DNA from: Anopheles merus
Lineage: Eukaryota > Arthropoda > Insecta > Diptera > Culicidae
Assembly: GCF_017562075.2 (NCBI RefSeq)
Contig: NC_054082.1
Location: 40,317,442 to 40,381,441 of the forward strand
DNA: 64,000 nucleotides
Reading direction: 5' to 3'
This document shows positions 27,301 through 40,203 of the stretch, one piece after another (the stretch's first letter is position 1; each line of letters opens with the position of its first letter). The position numbers and the translations under genes are program-made. The notes beneath the pieces are model-generated. The model was not told where the DNA came from. It saw only the letters and a list, made by a program, of their open reading frames with translations, and searched no databases.

Positions 27301-30300
27301 TTTTTGTTTTGAATGGGGCAAGTAACGATCCAAAGTTGACGCTGATGAGCGGTGCTAAATGGCGAAATTGAATTAACCATTCGGATAAGCAGAACTCAAT
27401 CCTTGCCGTAAAGCCGGCAACCGGTACTACACTGCTGGAAGATGCAAATTTGATTTGAAGGTTGTCAAGTAAGAGTTCCGATTCGTCTCGATCCGTTCCT
27501 AGCGCGCGCTGAATGGCGAAACTGATTGATGCTTGAGATTTGTTACACTTCTTCAAACCGCCCATTGGGTCCGCCTTGTTTAGGGTGGCCATTCAACAAT
27601 GTCTGTGTTCATTCAAAATCGCGCGTTTTCTATGCACGTTTGTGCCTGCTCAAGTAAATAATTTTCACTATTCGAACATATTGTGTTGAAAAATGCTTTG
27701 AACTTGTCCGCTGGGAAGAGAGCACGAACCCCGAGGATTAAATGAATGTTAAATGGTTTGTACATAAAACACAAAATGCACTTAAACACCAAGCTAAGAA
27801 TCCATTCGTCGATTAGGTACAGTGTTTCGGCGCATCAGTCTCAACGGCCTCCGTAACGAGATCTATTGAGCTTGAAATTAAGTGCATTGTGTGTGTGTGT
27901 ATCGTGTTCGGAAAGTACACTACGATACACTGTGAACGCTTCCAAGTCCAAGTACACGAGCACCGCATCCATTGTATGCAAAGTGAATCGAAAACGAAAC
28001 TTGTGACTCTCAAACCACCACTTTGCATGTTGCCCCCTCATTATCACACGCACATGAAAAGCCTCGTTGTTAGCTAGCACATGATGATGGTACAAGTTCA
28101 CATTTTACAGCTCGAGAATTTTAGATGCACTGGGAAACTCGCAGTACACCGTTAGATCAACCGGCCGCCAATAGAGATTGTTTGGCTAGATATATCGTCT
28201 GATCAAAAGCATTTCCCTTGGCCTCTCGGAAGGACGGTGTGCGAACTGCCTGCCCAGGGGAGTGCTGCGAAGGCACGATCACTGTATGCACCGGTTATTC
28301 ACAAGTGTACACTAACACACTACACCAATGCAACCGGAAACCAGACTGTGGAGGCGACCATCATCTTCCGGTATGCTTAATCACTATCATCAGTGACCTT
28401 TCGGAAGGTTGGGTGCAAGATTTCTTCTTTGACGTGAAAGCATGATCTTGTTACACACGTCTACATACCATTCTTCACGGGTTTGTTGTTGATTTGTTGG
28501 ATTTTGTATAGTGTTGGTTTTTCTCACAACCAACGATCATCAATTCTATGCGCATGAACTCCAGAAATCTAGGGTGATAGTAATTGGTGGTCGACTTTTT
28601 TACCTCAAGGGTTATTTATCTTTCTGTTCAATGATCGCCATTCCAAAAGTACATTGATTTGTCAGTTCCATTTATGTAACTCTAATGGGATATCTGTTAT
28701 TCAATTCTTCGACACTATTATCAATAAAATCAACACAAAAAAAAACTCTTCAATCGTCAAACGATCATGTTGAACAACATATGAACCAATCTTTTTGTTC
28801 ATCTTTCAAAAATGATGAATGGACAAACGGCTAAATGCAATCTCACGGATACGTTCGTCACGAAAATTCAAAGATTACAAGCCGTAAGCAAACAAACAGT
28901 GATTGGTGACGATTATTGTAGACTAATCGATTAGACGGTCAGCGGTTCGGGCCGAGTGGACGATCACCACAATCCAACCTTCCTAGGAGCGTACAGACGC
29001 ACGTCCCTTCAAGCGAATTTTGCTTGATGTTCGTCAACGACTCTTTCACCAATCTCTACCCATCATTCCACCAATCTCTACCCAGTCCAAAATATGTTCA
29101 TCGACAATGGCGTAATCCACGCGGCCGTGTGTACTTATGGTGATTACGACGCAAGTAATCTTACCGACAATGGGGTGTCCCCATCGTCAGTTTGCTTGTG
29201 ATTGTCGTTGTGTTGATGAGATAATTTAAGTCACGGTGTGCAGCTAGGAAAGGAGAGAAATGTCGTTTGGTGCTTACAAGGGCACTGCGCATATCTAGCC
29301 AGCGTTATTACACCAAATAGAACAATTCTAATTGAACTGCTTGAACCACACGGTCACATGGAGTGCTCTCATGGCTCTGACACTTGCTGCTGCTCGTTAC
29401 GATAGATTTGTGATTGTTGTAGCTAATGAAAGCTAACGATTTATATCATTCCCGTTCACCGAGATCATCGTTCTCGGACGGTCCCGGAATCAGAGCGAAA
29501 GTAAGTTTGCGGATGCTTTCGGACGAATAAAAAAGTCTCGATCTTTTCCAACGTCGACCGTCTGGGTAATTGTTCTCACCATTATCTCACCCAGCTCAAT
29601 GGAAGCACAATTGATGAGCCATAGCTAATGATAATGATCTCACCGGCAAATGTAGTCAATCCCCACAGTCTCCGGATCTGTGTTGCGCCCTCTCCACTTG
29701 GTTTGGCGGCACAGTAGTGTTGTAGTCGTTGCACATCTCCAGTAGGGTGCTCCGGGCGGGAACGAACGGCCAGGTTGAAACGGCTGCATTTCAATCAAAG
29801 CTAATTATCGTACAACAATCGAACGCTCTTGACGCCCCCCTGTGCTACCGTACGGCGCACAAACTATATGCAATGCTGCAATGCAACGCTCCCCCTCGGT
29901 GATTGTGTCCTTACCTTGAGGCCAGAGTGTTGCAGTGCTTGCCGCTGGCAGGAATGAAGTTCGGCGAATACTAAGGTGCGATTTTCATCGCGCCTCGTTT
30001 AAAGTTAATGAAGATGATTATAGTTTCTAGCTGACATATGCATGAGGGGTTGTTGTGTTAGGGTTAGAAGCAAGATAAATACAATAATATTTCACTGCTT
30101 GAAATGACCTTCATGTAATTTCTTCTTAAACAAAAATGTAATGTAAAAAGCTTGGATTAATCCAAATATGTGACATAAACGGTTACACAAAAACGGTTAC
30201 ACAAAAACGGTGATTAATCTGATTGACCTAAACGATAACAAATTATGATTATGGTACAGCTTGCGGACGTGCGGTTACACAGAATCTGTCGCCTATCCAC

Positions 30301-32710
30301 AGTAGAGTCGATGTAAAAACCCTTCAAGCAATCCACAAAATCGTACCTTGCACTGCGATTTATTATCTCTCGGACGCGGCTATCTGCTGTGACACGGGAA
30401 GCTTCCCCATATCTCACATTCGCGACCACTATGTACTGTCCGCGGCCAGTACCTGTAGCTTTCCAGCTGCGGAAAAGGCTGTATCAACACACTGGTACGT
30501 CTCCCTTGCACACAAAACCGCGTCCGTGTGTTTGTGCGCGCGGTGGGGGCCCTATTACTGCGGCGGTCTCGCTTAGAGAAGCTCACGTTATCATCGTCGT
30601 CATCATCATCAATGATCACGAGATACCACTACCACCCCCAATCGGTACGCCCCGCAAATACTCACACACGTTGCTGCTGCTGAATGAACCTTGTGCGGTA
30701 GAACTCGACGCTGAACAAGACTTTTGTTTTAGTTAATTTTTATCACTCTGCGCCGATAGTCCAACGCGCGTACCACAGGAGGAGGAACCCTCGCGTCTCG
30801 CGGGTTTTTGCGCACACAGTCGGTAGCGCACAATTAATTTATCGAAGGAAGGACGAGATACGCCACAGGCAGCGGTGGAGGCCCCGTGGAGGTAGGATTG
30901 TGCGACTGTGCATGCACTGATATCTGATCAGATTTTAATCAGTGTGACGCGTCATCGGGGTGCTCTAGTGATAGTCGAAAGAGCAGGCGGGAAGAAAAAG
31001 TGCGTTTGATGATTCAATGTTTTGCCGAGAGAGTGAGTGGGACGGTGGTTTATGGTGAGGACCGTAGGATCAAAACCTGTGTTGTTGAGTCAGCTTATAA
31101 ATGCGCCGAACATCCGTCATCCGTGTTACCAGTGGCTTAAAGCTCTTTTATGGTCTTAAAACCTGCATACGTGCCTAGGAAGACACAGCTGCTCAAAACC
31201 GCCACTCACAAAAAATATAGGAAACAAAATTCTGATAAACGTGTCTGTGCGAGGTCATGTGTGTGAACGCGCTCAAGGGTGGTGTGCCAAGCGGTGAGAT
31301 ATGCGGCGTCAATCAAATCATACCGATGATAAGCTAAATTGCTTCCAGCACGGCAGTAAAGAAACGGCACATTCCAAACCGTAATAAGTGCGACTGCAGG
31401 ATAACGTTAAGTCTGGTGTCGTATGGGACTTCTTTTCGCTTTTTTTTTGTTTTAGAAGAATGATTTCTATGCTGCCCCCCTCACTAAAGTTGCATTAAAA
31501 CTCATTCTTGCACAGTGCGCCAGTACGTGCTAGTCGGTACGTCCGGTAGATTAATGTGCAATATTACTCTTCAGGCTCATATTTTTATCGTGGTCAGTGG
31601 GGAATGTTGACTTTGTAAGATCGCTCTGCTGCCGCTCTTTCGCTCTCTTTCTCGTTATGCCCCATAACTGTTCCAGCAGTACCATAGTTCAAACAACCGA
31701 CAACCGCTTATCAGATTGCGGAGGAATTCCGCCAGATTGGACTGAACTTGTTGACAACGGTTGTGGGCAGCACCTATCATCAATAACGTACCTATTGTCT
31801 GTGGAGCATTGAGTGATGGTTGTTTTTTTGTTTGTATTCTGCCACCATCATCTCTTCTCCTTGCCAAACACTACACCTCACTTTTTGCGTTGTTTTATGA
31901 ACTGTTAGTACTGAGTGTGTCAAGTGGTTTTAATTATTCTAGCAAAAAAGATAAACACACACTTTCTTGAAATTTCTAAATAAAGTCGTTACAACAAAGT
32001 CTTTACCCAGTGTATACAACACTTGCAATGTGGGTAAATATTTTGGTTCGCGGTACAATTATTCTACCACCCTTTTGGAAAAGCTGAATAAACCGTCTAG
32101 CTTGCCGGAGACAGTTGTCCAGCTCATCTTACCCTATGTATTGCCTACCAAGCTGCTGCTGCTTACGTTTCGAGTACGTCTTGGACACGTGACCACACTG
32201 CTGCGAGCCGGTCATTAAAACGTCAGATCTTTGATGTACGGCAGTAGCTGAAGTTTGCGCGCGGCTGGCAAGTAGGGGGACGACGGCACATGCAAGACCG
32301 AAGGGGGGCAGATGAAATTTCCACATGCAGTCAAACAATCGTTCTCACGCTAGCCAAACACCACTCGAGCAAGCGGCAAACTGCGCGCGCGTACGTTAAA
32401 CGTGTGTATGCATTTCGAAACATCTTTGTACGGAGGAAGCACGATCGGTAGTGAAGTGCATCTTTGCTGATACACTATTTCCGTTTAGAAGATGGCACTC
32501 CATTAATATAAACAAGTCGCTAATGTACTGCTTTATATCTGTGTCTACTTTCAGAACTTTCTTCGAGCCGAAGAGAATACCAACCATGCTTAGGATTGTG
32601 ATGCTGTAGATACAGGTTCCACTGCATATTCACATATCGTTTTTGCTAGGCAATTAAACAACGTCAAACACAGCATAACTGCAGTTACCACAGTACGCAA
32701 CTTTTTTTAG
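24340..32710. other. Non-coding DNA, upstream/intronic, with a possible TATA promoter near 31.1 kb
   Basis: No convincing coding region. Short direct duplications occur at about 29050-29090 and 30181-30207. TATAAAT at 31096-31102 precedes about 1.6 kb of sequence leading to an acceptor-like TTTTTTTAG that ends at 32710. It could be the proximal promoter of the Cobl-like gene, but no start site or donor can be fixed. Confidence 0.35.
31096..31102 (+). promoter_or_regulatory. Possible TATA box of a proximal Cobl-like promoter
   Basis: TATAAAT about 1.7 kb upstream of the start codon at 32778. A noncoding first exon from here would need to splice to the acceptor ending at 32710. The motif alone is weak evidence in AT-rich DNA. 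Confidence 0.15.
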
Positions 32711-32777
32711 GAGCTGATCAAATATACATCCAAACATTCCAATCATACTACACACATCCACCTTAAAGCCAAACAAA

Positions 32778-35700
32778 ATGAACGGATTATCAACGCTTAA
32801 CAGACTGCTAGGAAAAAGAAACAAAGATGGTAAGTTTAAAACGCGTGTTATCCAGCGCCAGGGGTTAACTCACCAATCGGATGCACTTGTGTCCATTTCA
32901 GTTTCCAAATCAACCTCCAACCTTAGTCGGTCAACCACCAACCTGGACGCCTCTAGTCACTACAACAACAAAGTCATACAGCTGCCCGTCGTGCCGAATG
33001 CGCCCTTCGAGCAGACGTTCCGCGTGACGGTGCTGCTGCCGCGGGACCAGCTGTACGTAGCACGCGTCGGCGCGAAAACCAAACTCTCCACCCTGCTCGA
33101 GATGGTGTGCAGCGACAAGCTGCTGGACGCACAAAAGTACGTCTTTCGCCATCCGGCCGACTTTCAGCAGGGCTTCGAGCTGGACATGAACATTGGCGAG
33201 GTGGGACTGAGCGAGATACGCATGATGTCGCGCAAGGAGCTGGAAGCGCTGCGCAACAGCGACTATCGGCTGAGCACGAGCGACATCTTCCGGATGCACC
33301 AGAAGGGGGCACGAGAAACGTCCGGTGGAACCTCCGTATCGTCGTCCGATTTGAGCCGCACCTCGAAACTGGCCCTCAAGACGACGTCACCGTACAGTTC
33401 GACCAACTCGCTCAACTCGATGGACTCGTCCGGCGTTAGCTCGAGTTCGCGTGGTGGTGGCGGTGGTCACAGTGGCACTGCAAACGGTACGGCAACTAAC
33501 GGACACAGCCAGATGGGCCCACCGGTAGCACCGACGCGCAAGAAACGACTTGCTCCGCGCCCACCAAGCCAGAGCTCCATTCCCGAGGTGTCGCGTGTCC
33601 CGCCGCAAACGCCGCCACAACAGTCGAACGGCGGAACACCGGGCGACAAGCCCGGTACAGATGATCATATCTTCAAAGAGCCCCAGTTACCGCCGTACTC
33701 CAGGCAAAATTTCCACGTATCTACGCCGAACTTGTACGATCGGGAGCTAAAACCGGCCGACATTATCAACAACAATGGCAATGGTAGCGTGCATCCGAAA
33801 ACTGCAAACGGTGACCGAAACGGATATTCGGCAGATGTTCACAATAACAACAACAACAACATACATGATGCCCAAAGTGCGATGCTGGAGGAGGAGGACC
33901 GCAAAAACCTCATCAACACCAAAACGTCCTACAGTACGCTTAAAAATCGGCCAACGTCCATGTACATTATACGCGAACCGGACACAACAAACACGCTGCA
34001 GCGCTCGAGCGAGAACGGTGGCAGCATGGTCGACATACATCATCACCATTCCCGGGCATCGTCCAGCTGCTCGGATGCGAAAGATCCGCGGGACTTCCAG
34101 GACATGCCTGAACCAACGCCACGAAAGCGCTTGAATTCTAGTGGTAAGCCGAAAGGAGTCAAACCACGCACTAAACATTGGCAACGTATCTGATTTTTAC
34201 TTTAATGTTTTCTTTTTTCGCTTTTGCAGCCAAAAAATCCAAAGCACCAGCTCCGCCGCCGAGAGCAAAGACAACTACCATCACGCCGGTGCCGACGCCC
34301 TCGCCTAGGGCACTCACCCGCTCGACACTGGATTTGCTGCGGGACAACGATGCGGCCATTTCCGAAACGGATTCAAACTTTAGCAGCGAACCAGATGATA
34401 CGCATCGTAACAGAGGTAAGAAACTCAGCTTGAATGTGTTGTGGGGAATAAGAGAAAACATCTTTTTTTTCCTGTATTAAAGAATCGCGATTGAATGCCG
34501 TCAACGGTAGTATCCACCATGCTCCGTACACACCGCAGCAGCAGAATGTGTCGAAGGTGATGCTGAACGTAGAGCAGGCACCGCTTAACGATCCGGTCGT
34601 AACGTCGACCACACCGAACAACAGTGAGAAGAAGCACCAGAAGAATGGATCCACTTCGTCTTCTGTGTCTATTAAAATTGTCAGCAATGGTGTAGGTGAC
34701 GCACAATCAAAACCCTCATCGACGACACCCATCGTATCGAAGGTGCAGATCGGTGGAAACCTACCCGCCCCGTTGGATTTGCCAACTTCGCCGGGAGATA
34801 ACAGCTCGGACGAGGAAATCAAGATCTACAACATCGAATCCGGCAAAGCACTGATTAAGAAAAAAACACAGAATGGTACCGAAATGGAGCAGGAACAGAA
34901 GAAGGCTACACCGGGTGGCGGCACTACCCTCACCAATGGGGCAAAGGTGAGCTCGTCCAACGGTACAAGCATCGAACCGAATGGCGACATAAATCAGCAA
35001 TCGGCTGAACAGCAACCCAACGGTGCTACTGCGGACGAGGAACAGTGGACGTACAAGCTGCCCGCACCGCCAAAGTTTGCCGATTCTTCCATCAAAACAA
35101 GCGATTACGATGAGCGTGGCCAATTTTATCGACCGGCGTCTACCTTCGTCGACAATACGACGCTGCGCAGCGATATGCTGACGGTCGTTTCTGATGAGCA
35201 GACGGAGCGCATCGAACCGTTCATCCAGGAGCGCCTGCAAACCATGCTCGACCTAACGGCAGGCCGTGATACGATGCAGCCACCATTTTACCCCACGGTG
35301 CTGGATCATCGGCCGGATAGTCCGGTGAGTGTGTCCACGGAAGCCGATGCTACCATGCACGTTTCGGAGGATGTTCCACCACACATCAGCTCGGATCTGG
35401 AGGATGGTTATCGTGTCGGTGCCGAGAGCCGATCGGAGGCAAATGGCGCTCCGGACAGCAGCCAAGAGGCACGCGAAGTGTGGCTCCAAACGCTTGAAAA
35501 GCGGCGGGAAAAGATCATCGAGGGTGAGCTATCGACGTTGACCGAATCCATCGGTAGCGGTGGTAAGGGACCAGAAGTTGATGCACCCACTGTGTCTCGC
35601 ACACAGTCGGTGAACGATAGGAAGAGCAGCGTAATGAGTGAGCTCAATCAGCTGCTGCGCGAAGGCGTTGAGCTGAGCCGAAAGGAGGAGACGGAAATTG

Positions 35701-38261
35701 CCGTCGTGAACAGGAGCAGCTTGGCGAACTTTAAAATTTCAACCTACAGTAGCTCGGAAAACAAGGAAAACATCATTACCAGCACCACCACCACTACCAT
35801 CGTGGAGAAACAGGTGCAGCAGCAGAACCACGTTGGAGGAAACGACGTGCCGGTTGTACCGAACGGCGCTTCCGAAGCGAAACACGTGTCGGAGTGTCAG
35901 GAAGAGGAGGAAGAGGAGGCGCAGGAAGTCGATGTGATCGTACGCCGCAAGATATCGGTCGATTCGATCACCTTCCGTAAACCACACTCGCTTACCCAGA
36001 GCAGCGACGAGGATGACCCGGTCGGTCGACAGGCCAACGGATATGGGGCTGCGGGTGCGAGCGCCAAGAAGGAACTGGCCCCGGTCAAGCGTCGCAGCTT
36101 GACAATGCTCAACAAAAGCCCGAGGGTGATTAATCGGTCCGATTCGTTCCACTCCACCCGGTCGGATTACATACAATCGTTGAATTCGCCTGCTCAAACC
36201 GGCACGAGCACTTCCGGACCGTTGCATCTAACGCCAAGAAGCACGTCGTACATTTCGCTAATCGGTGCACAGCGGTGGGAAAACAGAGCGGCCACCAGTG
36301 CCTCGCTAGTGACCGCAGCGAACTCTTTCAATCGTCGCAAATCGGCCAGTGAGCTTAGCATCTGCGATTCACCTTCCCTGCAGAGCCTGGAGGTGATCAA
36401 GAACATTTTGAACACATCGCGCAAGAACAGCATTAACAATCTGCACCAAACGAATGGAAGTGCGGTGGAAGGTTCCCCGACGGATGAAGGTATCGTCTTG
36501 CCATCGATGGCTGCTATCAAGCGGAATAGTTTTACCGACATTTCGACACTGGTACAACTGAACGGTACGACCAAGGGGCTTATGAACAATGGTGCCGGAG
36601 GTTTGATGAGCAATGCCGTGCGCAAGGATAGCATTGAGGAGGCAAAGATAGAACAGGAGCCTGAGCAGGAGCCGGAACCGGAAGTGCAACCGAAGCAGGA
36701 ACCTTCAAAGGCTGATCGGAAACCAACCCTCGAGGCAAACGTTAACAAAACGGAAGAAGTGAAGAAGGTTGAACAGAGCGTTGAAAAGCTGGTAGAGAAG
36801 CTGGTCGTACCAGAAGAGAAACAGGTAGAAGAACCTGTTGAGAAATTAATTGTGCAGAAAACGGTGGAGGAAAAAACGGTGCAAGCCGAATGGATTGCTA
36901 AGCCAGCAGAGGATCAGCAACTGGCAGTGGATTTGACTAGCGAGTCGAAGAGCGACGATGAAAAGCTGCAGAATAAGCAGCAACAACGTCAGCAGATTCA
37001 GCACGTGGGTGTCCCGCCGAAGGAACCACAAACGACGGTCGTTAGCATTACAACCACCAACACGGTGGTGAGCAGCAGCAGCAGCTCGAGTGTCGCTGGT
37101 ACACCGTCCAACGAGTCCGACACGAAAAAGTGGACCTACCAGGGACCACCGACGATAAGCTTTGCGACGTGGAACGAGCGGCCCAAGATCGACGTGTCGA
37201 TCAAATCGGATCGAGACTATCGGTTTGGTGGCAGCTCCACGCTTCCCCGTGGATTCCGTAATGTGAACAACGTAAGCAGCACCAAAATTAGCATTGGTCC
37301 GGGGGGCAGCACCACTACCACGGTGGAATCGAGCAGCGGATACATACGGCGAACGATCCATGAGGTTGATCAGTCGCTGCAGGAAGAAGTCGTTTCCAAT
37401 GTGCCATCATCATCAGCAGCAACAGCAGGAGCTCCGTCCCTGGGACGACAGCAGGACCTGACACCGGCGGTGGTGAAGCTTCCGGCGACCTTGCCGAAGC
37501 CTACGACGACACCGCCCGGCGAACGCTTACCGATCGTGCGTGCCGTCGAATACAAAAAGAACGTTGCGCAACGGCCAACACCGCCGCCGGTCGAGCCAAA
37601 GCCTCCTTCCTTCTACTCCGGCACCAATGTCAGCAGTGTCAGCATTAATGGGACAGCCATTCCCTCCCCCAGCCTCAGCACCAACATTAGCCGGCTAAGC
37701 TTCGGGCCGAAACCTCCAACGGTGCTGCAGCCGACGGTGCGCGGTTTCAAATCGCTCGACATCGATCCGGCCGGCTCGTCCGGTACGGTGAGCATGCCTC
37801 GCTTACGTCCCGTTTCTATGATCGATACGAGTACGCTGCGCAAAACGACCGTCCCATTGGTGCCTGCGGCGAGCGAGGATGAGGCTCCGAACTCGTTGCC
37901 CTTTTCCCAGCACACTCTTCGCCGGACGGGATTGAAGGACAAAATACTGGCCAAGGATCCGGCATCCGTTGCGGAACCGGTTACTACGATTACCAAAGTG
38001 AGCGTTACGCAAACTGCTCCTGCTCCTGCTGCTCCTGTCACAGTGGCTGCGCCGGCACCAGCACCCGTACGGCCCGTTTCCCTTCCGGTAGCGGCACCCA
38101 TTCCGCCACCACCTGCACCGATGCCACCGACCAAGGCCTCCCAACCCGTGGTGCGTGGTGCGATCGTGAAGAAACCCGCCACCTCGCCGGCCATCGATCC
38201 GCGGACGGCACTACTGGATGCGATCCGAAGCTTTAACAAGGATTCGCTGCGAAAGGATTAA
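32778..38261 (+). CDS. Cordon-bleu-like actin regulator (Cobl domain, KRAP motifs, WH2), four exons
   Basis: My model joins 32778-32829, 32902-34143, 34230-34415 and 34483-38261 (5259 nt, 1752 aa); every intron has GT-AG ends and lies in phase 1. Residues ~56-130 match the Cobl ubiquitin-like domain (FRVTVLLPRDQ to LSEIRMMSRKEL). Two Lys-Arg-Ala-Pro (KRAP-type) motifs follow, KKRLAPRPP near residue 229 and KKSKAPAPPP near 433. The last ~23 residues (DPRTALLDAIRSFNK) form a WH2 actin-binding motif. The middle is long, Ser/Thr/Pro-rich and presumably disordered, with a Glu/Lys/Val-rich repeat near residues 1155-1230. Vertebrate Cobl nucleates actin through several WH2s and binds syndapin through KRAP; one WH2 is the COBLL1 arrangement. 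It therefore probably regulates actin in the cell cortex. The first intron (72 nt, no in-frame stop) could be retained. The domain calls are firm; the exact start is not, since a distal alternative first exon exists. Confidence 0.88.
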
Positions 38262-39165
38262 TAAGGAGCGCTTGTACATGCATTACGTTTTCTGCTAAGG
38301 TGGGGCTTTTTGTGTAGTTTCCTTTTGTTTTGCTATTTGGCTTCTACTTTTGTTTGTGGTAATTTATGTATGCTAACCATACATATATTGTATCCATTCC
38401 CATACACCTCGTTGTGTGCGAAGTGATGCGCTTTTTTATGCTGATGTCCCTTGTTTCATGTGCTTTTTGCATGTAGAGCACAACATCATCGCCGGGACAA
38501 CAGTACATTGCATGCATTTTTCTCGCATGCATCGTTTTAATTACCTTTTCTTTGCTTTTTAAACATAGCAGGGATTTTATTAAATCTTACTTACCCACCC
38601 ACCAACCCTTTGCTGTAACATAGTTGAAGCGTTAACCGTTTGCGCAGCTCATGCGGGTAAATGCACATTTTTGCACAATGCAATTGTTATCTTTTATTAT
38701 GGAATATGGCAACTAAACCTACTGGTACTGTCTGGTACTGTGGCTGTTTCAGAAACGGCATATGTGTACATGTAAAACTGATATCAATAATCCACAATAC
38801 ACACACAAACACAAAACACAGGTACTCGGCAAGCAGGGACTCTTATACGAGCACATGATAGAATAGAACTAGAATATAATACACATACTTCCCCGAAGGA
38901 GGTGTGTTTTGTTAGTCAGCATGCATACAGTTAGAAGCAGCTGAGCTGTAGCGGATAGCTATTTCGTGAGAATTACGCTTGAAAGGAGAGAGTGTATCAA
39001 ATAGCAACGTATATAGAATGAAAGAAAGCTGAAGAAAATAGTGGAGAAAGGCTGGAACCGTTTCACGTTGGTTGTGTATATTTCATTGATGTGTATTGTT
39101 AACTATGTTTTTTTTAATGGGAATTGTCTAATACCTGCAGTCTAATAGATATTGTATGAAATAAA
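38262..39165 (+). promoter_or_regulatory. Probable 3' untranslated region and polyadenylation signal of the Cobl-like gene
   Basis: About 0.9 kb of AT-rich sequence without a coding frame follows the stop codon. AATAAA at 39160-39165 is the first strong polyadenylation signal in it. An 18-bp perfect hairpin lies about 90 bp beyond. Confidence 0.5.
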
Positions 39166-39253
39166 CATGTGGATATTAAAAGTTTACTAATAATAACTCG
39201 CTGCTCTTCAATTGTACCATTAATTGAAACATTGAAAGAAATGTTACCATTGA

Positions 39254-39295
39254 AAGAAACATCGTTAAATTAGGTTTAATTTAACGATGTTTCTT
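39254..39295. repeat. Perfect 18-bp inverted repeat with a 6-nt loop
   Basis: The arms at 39254-39271 and 39278-39295 are exact reverse complements around the loop AGGTTT. It sits just past the polyadenylation signal of the Cobl-like gene. It may be a 3'-end or insulator-like structure, or the fused ends of a lost transposon; the sequence does not decide. Confidence 0.85.
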
Positions 39296-39609
39296 CAGTT
39301 TGATTTAGTATCTATACAATGCAATACAATTCAATGTTCAAAGTCCCGGGACAGAATTCAACATTTTAGGAGATTGAGATGCTTGAATAATAGTGAAAAT
39401 GGTCTTTTTAGCTTTACTGTTCGGCTGATCATTTTGATTTCCACCTGTCTTTGTCTACTTTCCGTTAGCGTCTAGTCTGTGCTCGTCATCCGAAGGCCTT
39501 CCTTGCCTTTCTCTGTTGCTTTACTTCTTTGTCGCTGTACTTTCCATGTGTCCTGGCCAAATAGCTTAGGAGTTGTATTACGGTAAAGCTAAATTAGGTT
39601 TACACTGAT

Positions 39610-39770
39610 TAGTGATGGGAAAAATTAAGGTTTGGACGGAATCGATTCCGGCTAGCACCTAATTTTTGTGGAATCGATTCTGGATAGTAGGTCCGGAATC
39701 GGCTCCCGAATTGAAATTGGTGCCGGAATCGAAATCGGCTTCGGATACAGAATCGACTCCGAAATCTCCA
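39610..39770. mobile_element. hAT-like MITE end with GATTCCG subterminal repeats
   Basis: It begins TAGTGATGGGAAAA, a typical hAT-family terminus, followed by repeated GGAATCGATTCC-type units. The reverse complement of 39650-39810 resembles 40150-40300, so the two blocks form an imperfect inverted pair. The expected opposite end (CCCATCACTA) is not found beyond 40400, so the element is rearranged or truncated. Confidence 0.5.
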
Positions 39771-40203
39771 TGAGAATAGATCGTTTTCAAGTACATGTGA
39801 ACCCTTTGCGGCTTATTTAATGGGGGTCGAAGCATTCGTATATTCAAGCAAAAATCGTGAAATCATTTTGACATTTTGATGAAAAGCATTAATTGAAGAT
39901 TTATTTGTGCTGGTTCTGGATACATTTTCGGTCGATCATCGAGCTCCATCGTTGTTATATCGATCATCAAGCTTCATAGCAATGAGATTAGAAATCAAAG
40001 GAATTTGAGAAAAGGAGCGTTAATTTTTCGTAAGATCTAAGATCTATGTTTAAAAATTATTAGTTTTTGAGTGTATTGATGTACATTTTATAAATTGCAT
40101 AATGTAAATTCACTTCTTCATTTAACAAATAATAACATACTCAAATCAATCTACATGTTTGGATTGCCCCATGCTCAAAGTTCACTTCGAAAATATTTAT
40201 AAT

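Noticed and set aside
31967..32218. 83-codon frame before the Cobl-like gene
   Set aside because: Codon use is AT-biased, unlike the genes here, no family is recognisable and no splice sites are convincing.
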